Counted from the stretch's first letter, positions 1 to 8,954 are shown. The stretch: 64,000 nt of DNA from Leptolyngbya sp. KIOST-1 (GCF_000763385.1 NZ_JQFA01000004.1:434001-498000); one strand, 5' to 3'. The notes: generated by a model from the sequence alone, not told the origin. Made by a program: numbers and translations.

Positions 1-579
1 TTCGTCGTAGGTGGGCACAAATACATCCACCCAGGGCTGATAGCGACCACCGATCACCGCCTGCTGGAGTTGGTCCGCCTGGGGCCTGCGATCGCGCACC
101 CACAGCAGCAGCACCAGCTGAATAATGCTGGTGATCAGGCCAAACAGCTCCATCCCCAGCAGCCCCAGGCTAAGGGTGCCCTCCAGGGGCGAGGCCAGAT
201 TCAACGTCGAGAGACAGCGCCAGACCAGGTAGCGCAGGACCAGGGTGAGCAAGATGCCCACCACAATGCACCGCGACCAGGTCTGGGGCCGGGGCGAAAT
301 GCGGGTAATGGCGTAGGCCAGCAGCAGCAGCACCATGGTTGGGGCCAGCAGGTACTGGGCCGTCACCATGGGCACCTCCAGCCACATGGGCGGCTGGCTC
401 TGCAACATCTGGAGCTGGGCAAAAATTCTGGTGACGCGCGCCTCCCCGGCGAACCAGGCCAGCACGATGGCTGCCGCCAACCCAACGGTCGCCACCATAA
501 TCAACGTCGCCCAGCGTACCGGGGGGCGCGGCTTAGGCGGACCAGCCGACTTAGAAACAGATTTGGATAGGAGTGCCAT
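1..579 (-). CDS. Cellulose synthase-like family 2 glycosyltransferase, N-terminal part only
   Basis: The first 193 residues are present and the gene continues beyond the left edge of the window. The frame is open from the ATG at 579 to base 1. About four hydrophobic segments are visible (roughly residues 25-45, 70-90, 103-125 and 138-165), followed by VDVFVPTYDE, the motif that opens the catalytic GT2 domain of BcsA/CesA-type enzymes. These membrane enzymes polymerise a beta-glucan from UDP-sugar on the cytoplasmic face and export it. The DDxD and QxxRW motifs would lie outside the window, so activity and product cannot be judged. The family call is strong; cellulose as the product is inference. 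Confidence 0.82.
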   Translation of the reverse strand, partial: MALLSKSVSKSAGPPKPRPPVRWATLIMVATVGLAAAIVLAWFAGEARVTRIFAQLQMLQSQPPMWLEVPMVTAQYLLAPTMVLLLLAYAITRISPRPQTWSRCIVVGILLTLVLRYLVWRCLSTLNLASPLEGTLSLGLLGMELFGLITSIIQLVLLLWVRDRRPQADQLQQAVIGGRYQPWVDVFVPTYDE

Positions 580-706
580 TGTGCTGCTAAACGGTTAGGG
601 AGCAGGATGGAGCCGGTCAGCCCGTGGGGCATTAATTGCCTGGGGTGTTACCCATCGCAATTGGAGCTCCCTCGCGATTGTGGCGGTTTTCTCTGAGAAC
701 CGCCTG

Positions 707-757
707 AGCGACCCTCAATATGGAGATGCCAAGCGACCCTCAATATGGAGATGCCAA
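707..757. repeat. Perfect 25-26 bp tandem duplication
   Basis: Two identical 25-bp copies abut at 708-732 and 733-757, and the preceding A is also shared. They lie in the 287-bp gap between two gene ends. The same gap holds a hairpin at 682-704 (arms GGCGGTT and AACCGCC) that could end the NACHT-type transcript or simply be structure, and a 10-bp duplication at 841-860. No gene is seen in the gap. Confidence 0.85.
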
Positions 758-866
758 CGGATTAAAAGGGTCCCAGGGGTTACTACAGCACGACTCGCCT
801 CATTCCTTATGTATGAGTCCTTACCCATGGGTCAACTCCTTAGATGGCGATAGATGGCGATCGCCC

Positions 867-2579
867 TCACTTAGGCTCGGTCGGGAGCAGCCCCTGGCGC
901 AGCAGGTCGTGGCCAAAGCCGTAGCCGCCCCCTACGCGCCGCAGCAGCCCCGCCGCCACCATGGCATCGAGCCAGGGGCGGGCGGCCAGGGGCAAGCCTC
1001 GCCGCTCACTCAGCAACAGCCGCACCAGCCCCTGCTGCAGGGTAAACGATAGCCACAGCACCGCCGCCACCAGCCCTGCTATCACCAGCCGCGCCCGGCT
1101 AAGGGGCAATAGCGCCAGGGGCGGCTGGCCGCTCGCCACCGCTGGCAGCAGCAGGAAGAGAATGACCAGCAGCCCCAGCACCGCCACCAAAATCACCGTG
1201 TTGCGCAGGGCCAACCCCACGTCCTGGTTGGGCACCTGGCGACTCTGGATGGACCCGGCCTGCCCGCTGTGCAGCAGCCCCACCAGTCCCAGGCTCCAGC
1301 CCATCACCGCCCCCAGCGCCCCCGCCCAGCCAAACCCAGGCCCGCCCAGGCCAAAGGGCGTCAGCAGCAGCGCCGCGATCGCCCCCAGCCCCAGCCCCAG
1401 CCCCAGCCCCAGCAAGCCGCTGGTCAACGCCAGGGGCACCAGGCCGCCCAGGGGGGCGATCGCGAGCCCCAGGCGAAAATAGGTGAAATTCTCCAGGTCA
1501 ATCTGCGAGAGCAGCAGCCCCACCGCCAGCCCCAGCAGCAGGTTGCCGCCCACCAGCCCGATCACCAGGGTAATGGCCAGCCCCACCAGCAGCCGGTACA
1601 GCAGCTGGCGGGGATCGGGCAGCCAGGTGCGCTGCAGGTCGTCGAGGTAAAACAGGCGCGGGCGAGTCTCCAGCTGCTGGGCCAGCCAGCCCAGGGTGGC
1701 CCGGTGCTGAGCCGGGTTGCCCTGGGTCTGGGCCAGGCCATGGTCGAGGTATCGCTGCACCAGGTCGGCGCGATCGCGAATGGGGGGCGCTGGCGGATGC
1801 TGCATCGCCACCAGCAGGGTCAGGTTGAGGGGCAGTCGGGCCAGCTGTTGCAGCACTTTGCTGCCCTTGATTGTGGGCCAGAGGTCGGGACAGTTCTGGG
1901 CCAGCACGTAGTCTTTGACCTGCTGCGCCGCCAGCGGAATGATGTGAATGCCGCCGTTGAACTGATCAAAGGTTAGCCCCAGCGACTCCATTACCTGGCG
2001 ACGGCAGCAGAGCAGCGCGGTCTGGTTGGGGTTGGTGCGCAGGAGTGCCTCCAGGGCGACGGCAAACTTGCGCTGTTGCTGGGTGGGCAGGTGGTCAAAG
2101 CCATCGACCAGCAGGGTGAGGCGGGCATTGTCCACCCAGCTGGCGGCGGTGGACTTGGCCACACGATAGTCGCGCCACAGGATGGCAATCAGCCACTCGC
2201 GCATGGTTTCCCCCGCCCAGGCGGAGCCATCGATCAGCACGGGCACCGGCTCGCCGCGCTTGAGGAGCCGTTCGCCTACCGCCAGCAGGGTGTGGGTTTT
2301 GCCGACCCCCGCCTCCCCGACCACCAGCAGCCGCCCGTCGATGCCGTCGCGCTGAAACAGGTCGGCGATCGCCTCTACAGAGGTCAACACCTGGTTTTCT
2401 TGGCGGCCAAACTGTAGCCCCCAGACCCGATAGTTCATTGGGATATTGCGGCGGGAGGCGACCAGCGGCAGCCCCTGGCGATGGGCCGCAATCTGCTGGC
2501 CCACGGTCTTCGCCAGCACCCGCAGGTCAGCCGTTGGGGGTTGGCCAGGCATCAGCGATCGCAGGGAACTGGAAACCAT
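867..2579 (-). CDS. NACHT-type P-loop NTPase with C-terminal polytopic membrane domain
   Basis: A 570-residue protein. It has a Walker A motif GEAGVGKT at residues 88-95, a Walker B segment LTLLVDGFD at 154-162 and a sensor-like CCRR at 191-194, as in STAND/NACHT NTPases. From about residue 325 to 515 the sequence is very hydrophobic, with glycine/leucine-rich stretches that suggest six or more membrane spans. A short soluble tail with GYGFGHDLLRQGLL follows, resembling the conserved end of cyanobacterial membrane NACHT proteins. The gene starts 22 bp after the rhodanese stop on the same strand, so they are probably co-transcribed. STAND proteins usually act as switches in signalling or defence. 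No known sensor domain is visible and the role here is unknown. Confidence 0.8.
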   Translation of the reverse strand: MVSSSLRSLMPGQPPTADLRVLAKTVGQQIAAHRQGLPLVASRRNIPMNYRVWGLQFGRQENQVLTSVEAIADLFQRDGIDGRLLVVGEAGVGKTHTLLAVGERLLKRGEPVPVLIDGSAWAGETMREWLIAILWRDYRVAKSTAASWVDNARLTLLVDGFDHLPTQQQRKFAVALEALLRTNPNQTALLCCRRQVMESLGLTFDQFNGGIHIIPLAAQQVKDYVLAQNCPDLWPTIKGSKVLQQLARLPLNLTLLVAMQHPPAPPIRDRADLVQRYLDHGLAQTQGNPAQHRATLGWLAQQLETRPRLFYLDDLQRTWLPDPRQLLYRLLVGLAITLVIGLVGGNLLLGLAVGLLLSQIDLENFTYFRLGLAIAPLGGLVPLALTSGLLGLGLGLGLGAIAALLLTPFGLGGPGFGWAGALGAVMGWSLGLVGLLHSGQAGSIQSRQVPNQDVGLALRNTVILVAVLGLLVILFLLLPAVASGQPPLALLPLSRARLVIAGLVAAVLWLSFTLQQGLVRLLLSERRGLPLAARPWLDAMVAAGLLRRVGGGYGFGHDLLRQGLLPTEPK

Positions 2580-2601
2580 AGCAACGCCCCTCGCAGCGGG
2601 C

Positions 2602-2961
2602 CTAGTAACGGGGCACCGATCGATCGACCCTCAGGGCATAGGCGTCGATGCCGCCGGTCACATTCTTGAGCTGGGTGAAGCCCTGCTGGGCCAGCCAACC
2701 GCACATCTGGGCCGATCGCATGCCGTGGTGACAGAGCACAATGGTCTCGCGATCGGCCTCAAACTGGTTGTGAATGGTTTCGGACCAGGTGGCAAACTGG
2801 CTCAGGGGCAGGTTGACAAACCTGTCCAGACTGGCGGTTTCGACCTCCTCCGGCTCGCGAACGTCAATCAGCTGCACCGTGGGGTCGGCCTCAGCCAGGC
2901 GCTGGGCCAGGGCCTCAACGCTAAAGGACTCGTAGGGGGTAGGGGCAGAGGAAAAGGTCAT
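2602..2961 (-). CDS. Single-domain rhodanese (sulfurtransferase-like)
   Basis: A 119-residue protein consisting of one rhodanese domain. LIDVREPEE at residues 31-39 is the CH2-type entry motif. The active-site loop is CHHGMRS with catalytic Cys77. The C-terminal NVTGGIDAY segment is typical of single-domain rhodaneses related to GlpE and PspE, which move sulfane sulfur to thiol acceptors. No signal peptide is evident, so it is probably cytoplasmic. It is the first gene of a likely two-gene unit with the NACHT-type protein and is divergent from the racemase gene. The physiological acceptor cannot be read from the sequence. Confidence 0.88.
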   Translation of the reverse strand: MTFSSAPTPYESFSVEALAQRLAEADPTVQLIDVREPEEVETASLDRFVNLPLSQFATWSETIHNQFEADRETIVLCHHGMRSAQMCGWLAQQGFTQLKNVTGGIDAYALRVDRSVPRY

Positions 2962-3110
2962 AGGTCAATTCTAGGGGCAGATCGGAGAGACAGCCGATTG
3001 ACGCGGCCGGGGATGCCTAAACATACGCAACCATACCCCATCGCCCCGGAAAGGTGGTATATCCTGGGCAAGACCGAGCTGCAACCCACGGCACCCCCAG
3101 GAGGCACCCG

Positions 3111-3812
3111 TTGAAAACCATTGGCCTGATCGGCGGCATGAGTTGGGAGTCGACCCTGGAGTACTACCGCATTCTCAACCAGACCACCCGCGCCCGACTG
3201 GGGGGGCTGCACTCCGCCAAAATTATTCTGTTTTCGGTGGACTTTGCCGACATGGCCGCCCTCCAGCACGAGGGCCGCTGGGACGAGATCTCAGAAATTT
3301 TGGTCGAAGCGGCCCAGCAGTTGCAAATGGCCGGAGCCAGCATGGTGCTGGTGTGTGCCAACACCATGCACCTGCTGGCCGACAACATTGAGGCCAGCAT
3401 CTCTGTTCCCCTGGTGCACATTGCCGATGTAACAGCGGGGGCCATCCAAGCCCAGGGGCTGGGCCGGGTAGGGCTACTGGGCACCAAGTTCACCATGGAG
3501 CAAGACTTCTACCGCGATCGCTTAATCGAGCGTCACGGGCTGGAGGTGGTGACTCCCAACGACAGCAGTCGGGCCGCAGTGCACCACATTATCTACGACG
3601 AGCTGTGCCAGGGCCAGTTCAAGCCCGACTCTCGCCAGGTGGTGCTGGAGATCTGCCAGGAGCTGGTCGAGGCTGGAGCCGAGGGGGTGATCCTGGGCTG
3701 CACGGAGCTGGAGCTGCTGGTGGGCGATGCCACCCTGGCGGTGCCCCTGTTTCCCACCACCCGCATCCACGCGGAGGCGGCGGTAAATTTGGCCCTGGGC
3801 CTTGAGAGCTAG
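3111..3812 (+). CDS. Aspartate/glutamate racemase family protein
   Basis: The chosen start is TTG at 3111, which has an AGGAGG ribosome site six bases upstream and gives MKTIGLIGGMSWEST, the usual N-terminus of the family. An upstream in-frame ATG at 3054 has no such support. The product has 233 residues, the normal length. Both catalytic cysteines of the PLP-independent Asp/Glu racemase fold are present: Cys82 in VCANTMH and Cys197 in ILGCTELEL. It should interconvert D and L amino acids, most likely aspartate. A related activity such as hydantoin racemase is possible. It stands alone, with a divergent rhodanese gene upstream. Confidence 0.88.
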   Translation: MKTIGLIGGMSWESTLEYYRILNQTTRARLGGLHSAKIILFSVDFADMAALQHEGRWDEISEILVEAAQQLQMAGASMVLVCANTMHLLADNIEASISVPLVHIADVTAGAIQAQGLGRVGLLGTKFTMEQDFYRDRLIERHGLEVVTPNDSSRAAVHHIIYDELCQGQFKPDSRQVVLEICQELVEAGAEGVILGCTELELLVGDATLAVPLFPTTRIHAEAAVNLALGLES

Positions 3813-3883
3813 CCTAGCGGTACCCTAGGGGTTGATGGCATTTTTGAACATTTTCACCCTCCCCGTTCTCCTACCCTGCGCCT

Positions 3884-4879
3884 ATGACGGTGATGCCAAC
3901 CCTGAATCGCAAACTGCGGCAGCGGCTGATTGTCCTGGCCGTAGCGATCGCCCTGGCGGCTGTCGTGGGGCTGCTGCTGTGGCAGGAGGGCCGGGGGAGC
4001 GGCGGTACCGTCCCCTGGGCGGTGCTGGAAAACATCGTCATTACTCTAATGGGGGAATACCCCGACAAACCCAAGAGCCCCGTGGGGCGAGTGCTGCAAC
4101 TGCTGCTGCTGATTTCGGGCACATTTATCTTTGGGGCAATCAGCGGCAAAATTTCCTCTGTGTTTGTCACCCGGGCGCTGCGATCGGAGGCCTCTGTGAG
4201 CGTGTTTAAGGACCACATCATTATCTGCAACTGGAACGACAAGGCCGCAGGCATCATTGACCAGCTGGTGGAGGGCAACAAGGACAACCCTATCGATATT
4301 GTGGTGGTGGCGGCCTCGGTGGTCGCCGATCGCCGCGAGTTTCCCACCCGAGTACACTTTATCCAGGACGACCCCACCCACCACGACACCCTGGAGCGCC
4401 TCCAGGCCTCCCAGGCCAAGGCTGTGATTCTGCTGGCGGACGAGGAGAGCGAATCGCCGGACGACAAAAACGCCCTCATCGCCCTGGCGGTCAAACACCT
4501 GGAGCAAACCCCCGGTCGCCAAAAGGACATTCACGTGATCGCCGAACTGGTGAACCTGCGCCGCCGCCGCCACCTGCAAGAGGCCGGGGTAGACGAGGTG
4601 GTGTCGGCCCGCGACTACAGCGCTGGCATCATGGCCCAGAGCGCCATGTTCAAGAATATGTCGGTGGTGTACCAGCAGCTGCTCACCTACTCCGACGACT
4701 CCAACGAGTTTTACTTCATCGAGCCGGGCCGCTACCCCAGCCACCTGGAGGGCAAAACCTTTGCGGAGCTGAGCCACTGGATCCGCACCTACAGCGTTAC
4801 CCACCAGGCCGACAACCCGCTGCTGCTGCTGGGGGTGCGGCGGGGCAGCGGTGAGATCTTGCTCAACCCCAAGCCCTAG
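3884..4879 (+). CDS. Ion-channel-like membrane protein with RCK/TrkA-N cytoplasmic domain
   Basis: A 331-residue protein. A first membrane span lies at about residues 13-33, a re-entrant pore-helix-like segment at 46-60 and a second span at 66-90. A nucleotide-binding-like RCK domain begins at KDHIIICNWN (about residue 109) and continues to the end. This 2TM-RCK plan is that of ligand-gated potassium channels such as MthK and relatives of plant CASTOR/POLLUX. The filter region reads TLMGEYPD rather than the canonical TVGYGD, so K+ selectivity is uncertain. There is no clear ribosome site; a Met at residue 4 is an alternative start. Confidence 0.75.
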   Translation: MTVMPTLNRKLRQRLIVLAVAIALAAVVGLLLWQEGRGSGGTVPWAVLENIVITLMGEYPDKPKSPVGRVLQLLLLISGTFIFGAISGKISSVFVTRALRSEASVSVFKDHIIICNWNDKAAGIIDQLVEGNKDNPIDIVVVAASVVADRREFPTRVHFIQDDPTHHDTLERLQASQAKAVILLADEESESPDDKNALIALAVKHLEQTPGRQKDIHVIAELVNLRRRRHLQEAGVDEVVSARDYSAGIMAQSAMFKNMSVVYQQLLTYSDDSNEFYFIEPGRYPSHLEGKTFAELSHWIRTYSVTHQADNPLLLLGVRRGSGEILLNPKP

Positions 4880-5110
4880 TCCTTTGAACGACTGGCGGCT
4901 GACGATGCCCTGGTGGTAATGGCCTTTAGAACGGTTGATCGCATCGATTGATAGAATGGGAGCCTTAGTATTGAAAACGCGCCGACCCTGGGGGTTAGGT
5001 GGGACTAGGGATCCTGTTCTGAGCCCGTTTATGAGTCTAAACGCCTACTCATATTACGATCCGTTAAGGTTTGTAGGGGGTGGCGATGAGAGCTGAAATC
5101 TCTCGCTATA

Positions 5111-5160
5111 GACTGGTCAAAGATTAGGAAACCCTTACTGTATAGACCGTTTTGACCAAC
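5111..5160 (+). promoter_or_regulatory. Dyad flanking a TATAGA box upstream of psaC
   Basis: TGGTCAAA at 5114-5121 and its inverted copy TTTGACCA at 5151-5158 flank TATAGA at 5141-5146, a plausible -10 box about 75 bp before the psaC start. The 340-bp gap from 4880 to 5221 contains no gene. That this is the psaC promoter with a regulator-binding dyad is inference; no HLR1-type direct repeat was found. Confidence 0.4.
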
Positions 5161-5200
5161 CTTTGAGGGCCATCCTTAAAGCTGTCAAACCCAGTCGTGA

Positions 5201-5467
<267 letters not shown>

Positions 5468-5506
5468 GGCAAGGTCTACCAACCTCCAAGCTATCGCTAT
5501 TGATCT

Positions 5507-5540
5507 AAAAGCCCCCCAGTGACTCCTCTGGGGGGCTTTT
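5507..5540 (+). terminator. Rho-independent terminator of psaC
   Basis: A 13-bp perfect stem at 5507-5519 and 5528-5540 (core GCCCCCCAG / CTGGGGGGC) with an 8-base loop, ending in TTTT. The A-rich 5' arm means it could also work for the convergent gene. Confidence 0.88.
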
Positions 5541-5568
5541 GGCGGTTAGATGGCCTAGGAGAGGGGCG

Positions 5569-6321
5569 TCAGCGGCTGGCCCTGGTTGCTACCAGCCTAC
5601 TCTTCAAAACGCTAAAAAGACTAGCATTGCGGGTAAAGTTGGCCAGGCCTCCCAGGACCGGCAGGTGGTCGTACCAGCTGGGGGTGACGTCGCTGCGAGA
5701 ACTGCGCTGGATGCCCAGAGCCGGTATGGCCAGCAGGCGGTTCATCTCAGGGTACTGCCACTTGATCACATTCAAGGCTCCGTCCGGAGGCATTGGGCCG
5801 CCATCGGGGTGTCCTACGGGGCGACTGAGCAGGAGTTCAAAAAAATCGATCATGGGCTGGAGCATTTTGCCGTTGATGGCGTGAAAATGGGTACCAATGA
5901 CTTCGCCGTTAAAGGGCTTGAGAATCGGAGAGCTGATCTTGACCTCGGGATCCGCCCAATCGGCAAAATAGCCGAACTGAACGGTATCCCAGTCCTGGCC
6001 GCTCAGTTCCTGGAGTACAGCCTCTTCGTACTCACAGAAATCTGGCCTGAACTGCAAATCATCTTCCATAATCAGTAGATTCTTGGCCCCCGCATCGCGG
6101 GCTTGCTTAAACATTTCTAGATGGCTGAGATAGCATCCTCGAAAGCCTATCCTCTCGAAAGGGCCAGGGTCGCTTGGCTTAATGGCGTCAAAAATCTCCA
6201 CTTTGCCAGGGGTCAAAGGCAAACCAACCCGATTGAGCTCTTTGACCATAGCCTCACGGCGATCGCGGCGCTCCGGTAGGTTAAGGACATAGGCGCGATC
6301 AAAATAATCAATAAATTTCAT
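5569..6321 (-). CDS. Glycosyltransferase family 25 (LPS-type) protein
   Basis: A 250-residue protein from the ATG at 6321; an upstream in-frame TTG at 6348 is less likely. The N-terminus YVLNLPERRDRRE is the family signature, and the acidic pair in LLIMEDDLQF is the metal/donor-binding motif. GT25 enzymes transfer sugars such as galactose or glucose onto lipopolysaccharide cores or surface glycans in the cytoplasm. No polysaccharide operon surrounds it, so the acceptor is unknown. It is convergent with psaC. Confidence 0.85.
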   Translation of the reverse strand: MKFIDYFDRAYVLNLPERRDRREAMVKELNRVGLPLTPGKVEIFDAIKPSDPGPFERIGFRGCYLSHLEMFKQARDAGAKNLLIMEDDLQFRPDFCEYEEAVLQELSGQDWDTVQFGYFADWADPEVKISSPILKPFNGEVIGTHFHAINGKMLQPMIDFFELLLSRPVGHPDGGPMPPDGALNVIKWQYPEMNRLLAIPALGIQRSSRSDVTPSWYDHLPVLGGLANFTRNASLFSVLKSRLVATRASR

Positions 6322-6366
6322 AGTTAGTTTCTGCTCAAGCGATACCAAAAAGGATGAAAAGATACA

Positions 6367-6669
6367 CTAAATCAATCGAGCGGTTGGGTTTTGCCTTAAG
6401 GCGATCGCACTCATCCAGAGTGAGCTGAGGTTAAGAGCTGCTCCTTCAATCCGGCTGTGACCCTTGGATGCCGATGCCTTTAGGGTCTTAACCATTTGAC
6501 AGTTCCCGTATAGCAAAACTTTGCTATCAACATTGCGGAGCACCTGTGAAAATTTGCTCTGGAAGTTCGCCCTAGGGGCGTGATGGCGACTTAGCCCTAC
6601 TTCAAACTGTGCAAATGCATCACCTAACCAGTCGAAAATAATTCTGTTATGGGCCAGTCGATTAACCAA
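6367..6669 (-). CDS. Possible small unknown protein or gene remnant
   Basis: A 100-codon frame upstream of the GT25 gene, starting at TTG 6669 with GGAG only three bases before it. The phrase KVLLYGNCQMV resembles the opening motif of some polysaccharide-modifying enzymes (WcbI-like), but nothing that should follow it is present. It may be a decayed fragment, a real orphan or chance; I do not recognise it. Confidence 0.25.
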   Translation of the reverse strand: MVNRLAHNRIIFDWLGDAFAQFEVGLSRHHAPRANFQSKFSQVLRNVDSKVLLYGNCQMVKTLKASASKGHSRIEGAALNLSSLWMSAIALRQNPTARLI

Positions 6670-7518
6670 TTACTCCATCAATACATTCCTTAACTAAGCT
6701 TCAAACAAATCTTATTCTAGGCACTTCCCTAGTGCTACTGCCACCCAGACTGATCTTAGAAACAGAAATTTCACTGTAACTTCGTAAAAACTTTCCGGGC
6801 TTTACTTGGGTCTTAAGAAATGTTCGACCAGGAGCATGAGCCCGCTTTACCTGGATTTTGTCTTTGCTCTCCGTAGATGTAGCGGTGGGGATGCTTTTGC
6901 TCGAATAGCTGCTTCCCCGCGTCTGGCCTACATCCCCGCTCTTCGTTTCCCAGCATGGTGGTAGCTAACCTTTAGTTGCGGGAGTGCCACCCACGTTACA
7001 CAACCCATTTCTCTAACTCCCTTGTCCTGCTGGGCTAAGGGTTCACTCTAGAGGATAGACCAGGAGACGATGGAGCCAATCCTACCTATGATGGGAACTT
7101 TGGGTAAGCAAAAACGTCCCGTGCCTTTGTCGCTTGGGTAATTATCGAACAGCAGAGTCCTACTTTGCGGTGTGACAGTTGAAATAGCGGAAAGTCGATC
7201 CGCAACGACAGTAAAAGGCGAGATTAGATTATTCAAAGCAGCGGAAATTTATCACAGTTTGCATTTAAGCAAGGGATGATCAAAGCCGCTCATTTGCCCT
7301 CATAGGTGAAACAAAGCGTCCTCTAGCTATTTTCTGCGGCCTTTGTAGAACCATTTGTAGAACCAATGGTACTGGCAGTTCCCCCAAGCTGATTCAACCG
7401 AATCTAGGCCAGAAAATGCATGTCAACCACTTTCTTAGGGAAGAGATTCGCGATCGCAATCGTGAACCAAATCTACTAATCATGCATCCCTTTCTTTTCT
7501 CGTCTTTGGAGTTTTACC
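6670..7518. other. 850-bp stretch without a convincing gene
   Basis: Composition is less GC-rich than the neighbours. Several short competing frames are open: a 42-codon frame with ATG at 6836 to 6964 on the plus strand, and an 87-codon frame from 6964 to 6701 on the minus strand with no start codon. None has family-like sequence. The right part must hold the promoter of the SLH gene. Confidence 0.4.
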
Positions 7519-8751
7519 ATGTCTAATGCGTCTCGTTTTAAGTCTGGAACCGCCCTGCTGCTGGCCCTGGGACTGAGCGTTGGAGCCGTTGCTCCGGTGA
7601 TTACGGCGGCACCAGTCGTGGCCCAGACCCAAACTCAAGCCCAGTTTAACGATGTGCCTTCCAACCACTGGGCACGGGAATTTATCGTCAACCTGGCGGC
7701 CAGAGACATCATTGCCGGGTTCCCGGATGGCTCATTTCGACCCAACGAGCCCGTAACCCGGGCTCAGTTTGCCGCCATGGTGCGCCGCGCCTTTAACCAG
7801 TCGTCGGTGCGCAGCGCCACCACCTTTGTGGATGTACCGGCCAACTACTGGGCCGCCGCCGCCATTCGCGAGGCCGACATGATGGGATTTTTGTCGGGCT
7901 ATCCCGGCGGCGTGTTTCGTCCGGAAGAAAACATTCCTCGGGCGCAGGTGCTGGTGTCGCTGACCAACGGGCTGAACTACACCGCCAGCAACCAAAATAG
8001 CGTTCAGGTCTTCCGTGACACCGCCCAAATTCCCAGCTGGGCGGTGTCCAGCCTGGCCGCCGCCACGGAACGGCGCATGGTGGTCAACTACCCCGATGTG
8101 CAGGTGTTGAGGCCCAACCAGACGGCCACGCGGGCCGATGTGGCGGCCTTCATCTACCAGGCCCTGGCCAGCCAAAACCAGGTGGCCACCGTCAACTCCC
8201 CCTACATTGTGGGGCAGCAGGTGGTGGCTCAGCCCAATGTCCCCGCCGGTACCGTGCTCAGCGTGGCCTACCAGAGTGACAAAGTGGTTGTGCTCCCCGG
8301 CGAAACCGCCGCCCTCACCCTCAACGTCAGCCAGTCTGTCACCGACAGCACCGGGCGCGTGGTGATTCCGGCGGGCAGCCAGGTGGTCGGTGAACTGCGG
8401 CCCAGCGGCAATGGCACTCAGTTTGTGGCTCAGGAACTGGTGTTGACCGGGGGCCAGCGGATGGCGATCAGCGCCACCTCCCAAACCGTTACCACCACCG
8501 AGACGATTCGCCAGGGGGCGACCTTTGGCGAGACTCTGGCAGGCGCGGTGCTGGGTTCGGGCGCGGCGGCGGCGATCGCCCGTACCACTGGCGACCAGAA
8601 CGTCGGTGCCCTGGAGGTGCTGGCCGGAGCTGCCACCGGAGCCACCCTGGGCCGAATTTTTGGGCGCAACCAGGTTGAGGTGATCACCATCAACCCCGCC
8701 CGCGATTTGAGCCTGACCGTCAACGCTCCCCTGATGCTGTCTGCCCGCTAG
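7519..8751 (+). CDS. Secreted S-layer homology (SLH) domain protein
   Basis: A 410-residue protein. A signal peptide occupies about residues 1-36, with cleavage probably after VVA. Three SLH repeats follow at about 43-92, 103-152 and 165-216, each with a DVP..W..I start and an FRP....R.. end. SLH domains bind pyruvylated or related cell-wall polymers. The C-terminal half (about 240-410) is beta-rich and holds a glycine-zipper-like stretch with repeated GA/GAA steps near 330-375, then a final IN.ARDLSL strand. This is not the OprB-type porin barrel that usually follows SLH in cyanobacteria. It is probably an outer-envelope or periplasmic protein; the exact role is unknown. Confidence 0.85.
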   Translation: MSNASRFKSGTALLLALGLSVGAVAPVITAAPVVAQTQTQAQFNDVPSNHWAREFIVNLAARDIIAGFPDGSFRPNEPVTRAQFAAMVRRAFNQSSVRSATTFVDVPANYWAAAAIREADMMGFLSGYPGGVFRPEENIPRAQVLVSLTNGLNYTASNQNSVQVFRDTAQIPSWAVSSLAAATERRMVVNYPDVQVLRPNQTATRADVAAFIYQALASQNQVATVNSPYIVGQQVVAQPNVPAGTVLSVAYQSDKVVVLPGETAALTLNVSQSVTDSTGRVVIPAGSQVVGELRPSGNGTQFVAQELVLTGGQRMAISATSQTVTTTETIRQGATFGETLAGAVLGSGAAAAIARTTGDQNVGALEVLAGAATGATLGRIFGRNQVEVITINPARDLSLTVNAPLMLSAR

Positions 8752-8800
8752 GGGGTGGCCTGCCCTGGGTTAATTTAGGCAGGACAATTGCAGTGGTTAG

Positions 8801-8836
8801 AAAGAGCCTGATCCTGAAGGGGGTCAGGCTCTTTGC
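8801..8836 (+). terminator. Terminator after the SLH gene
   Basis: Perfect 11-bp arms AAAGAGCCTGA at 8801-8811 and TCAGGCTCTTT at 8824-8834, 50 bp after the stop codon. A second weaker hairpin (CCTGCC/GGCAGG) lies just before it at about 8759-8783. Confidence 0.8.
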
Positions 8837-8909
8837 CTTTAGAAAATAGGGGCGACAAAACCCAGCAGAGAAGGAATCATAAGTCTCAATTATCAAAAAA
8901 ATCAACAAG

Positions 8910-8934
8910 TGTGAGCCATTTTTTGGGGCTCACA
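8910..8934. repeat. Inverted repeat with terminator-like features
   Basis: Arms TGTGAGCC at 8910-8917 and GGCTCACA at 8927-8934 around a T-rich loop. On the minus strand it is followed by a T-run. It lies in the 400-bp gap between the SLH gene and the small membrane protein gene. Confidence 0.5.
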
Positions 8935-8954
8935 GGCTGCTTGTCAGCCAGGCA

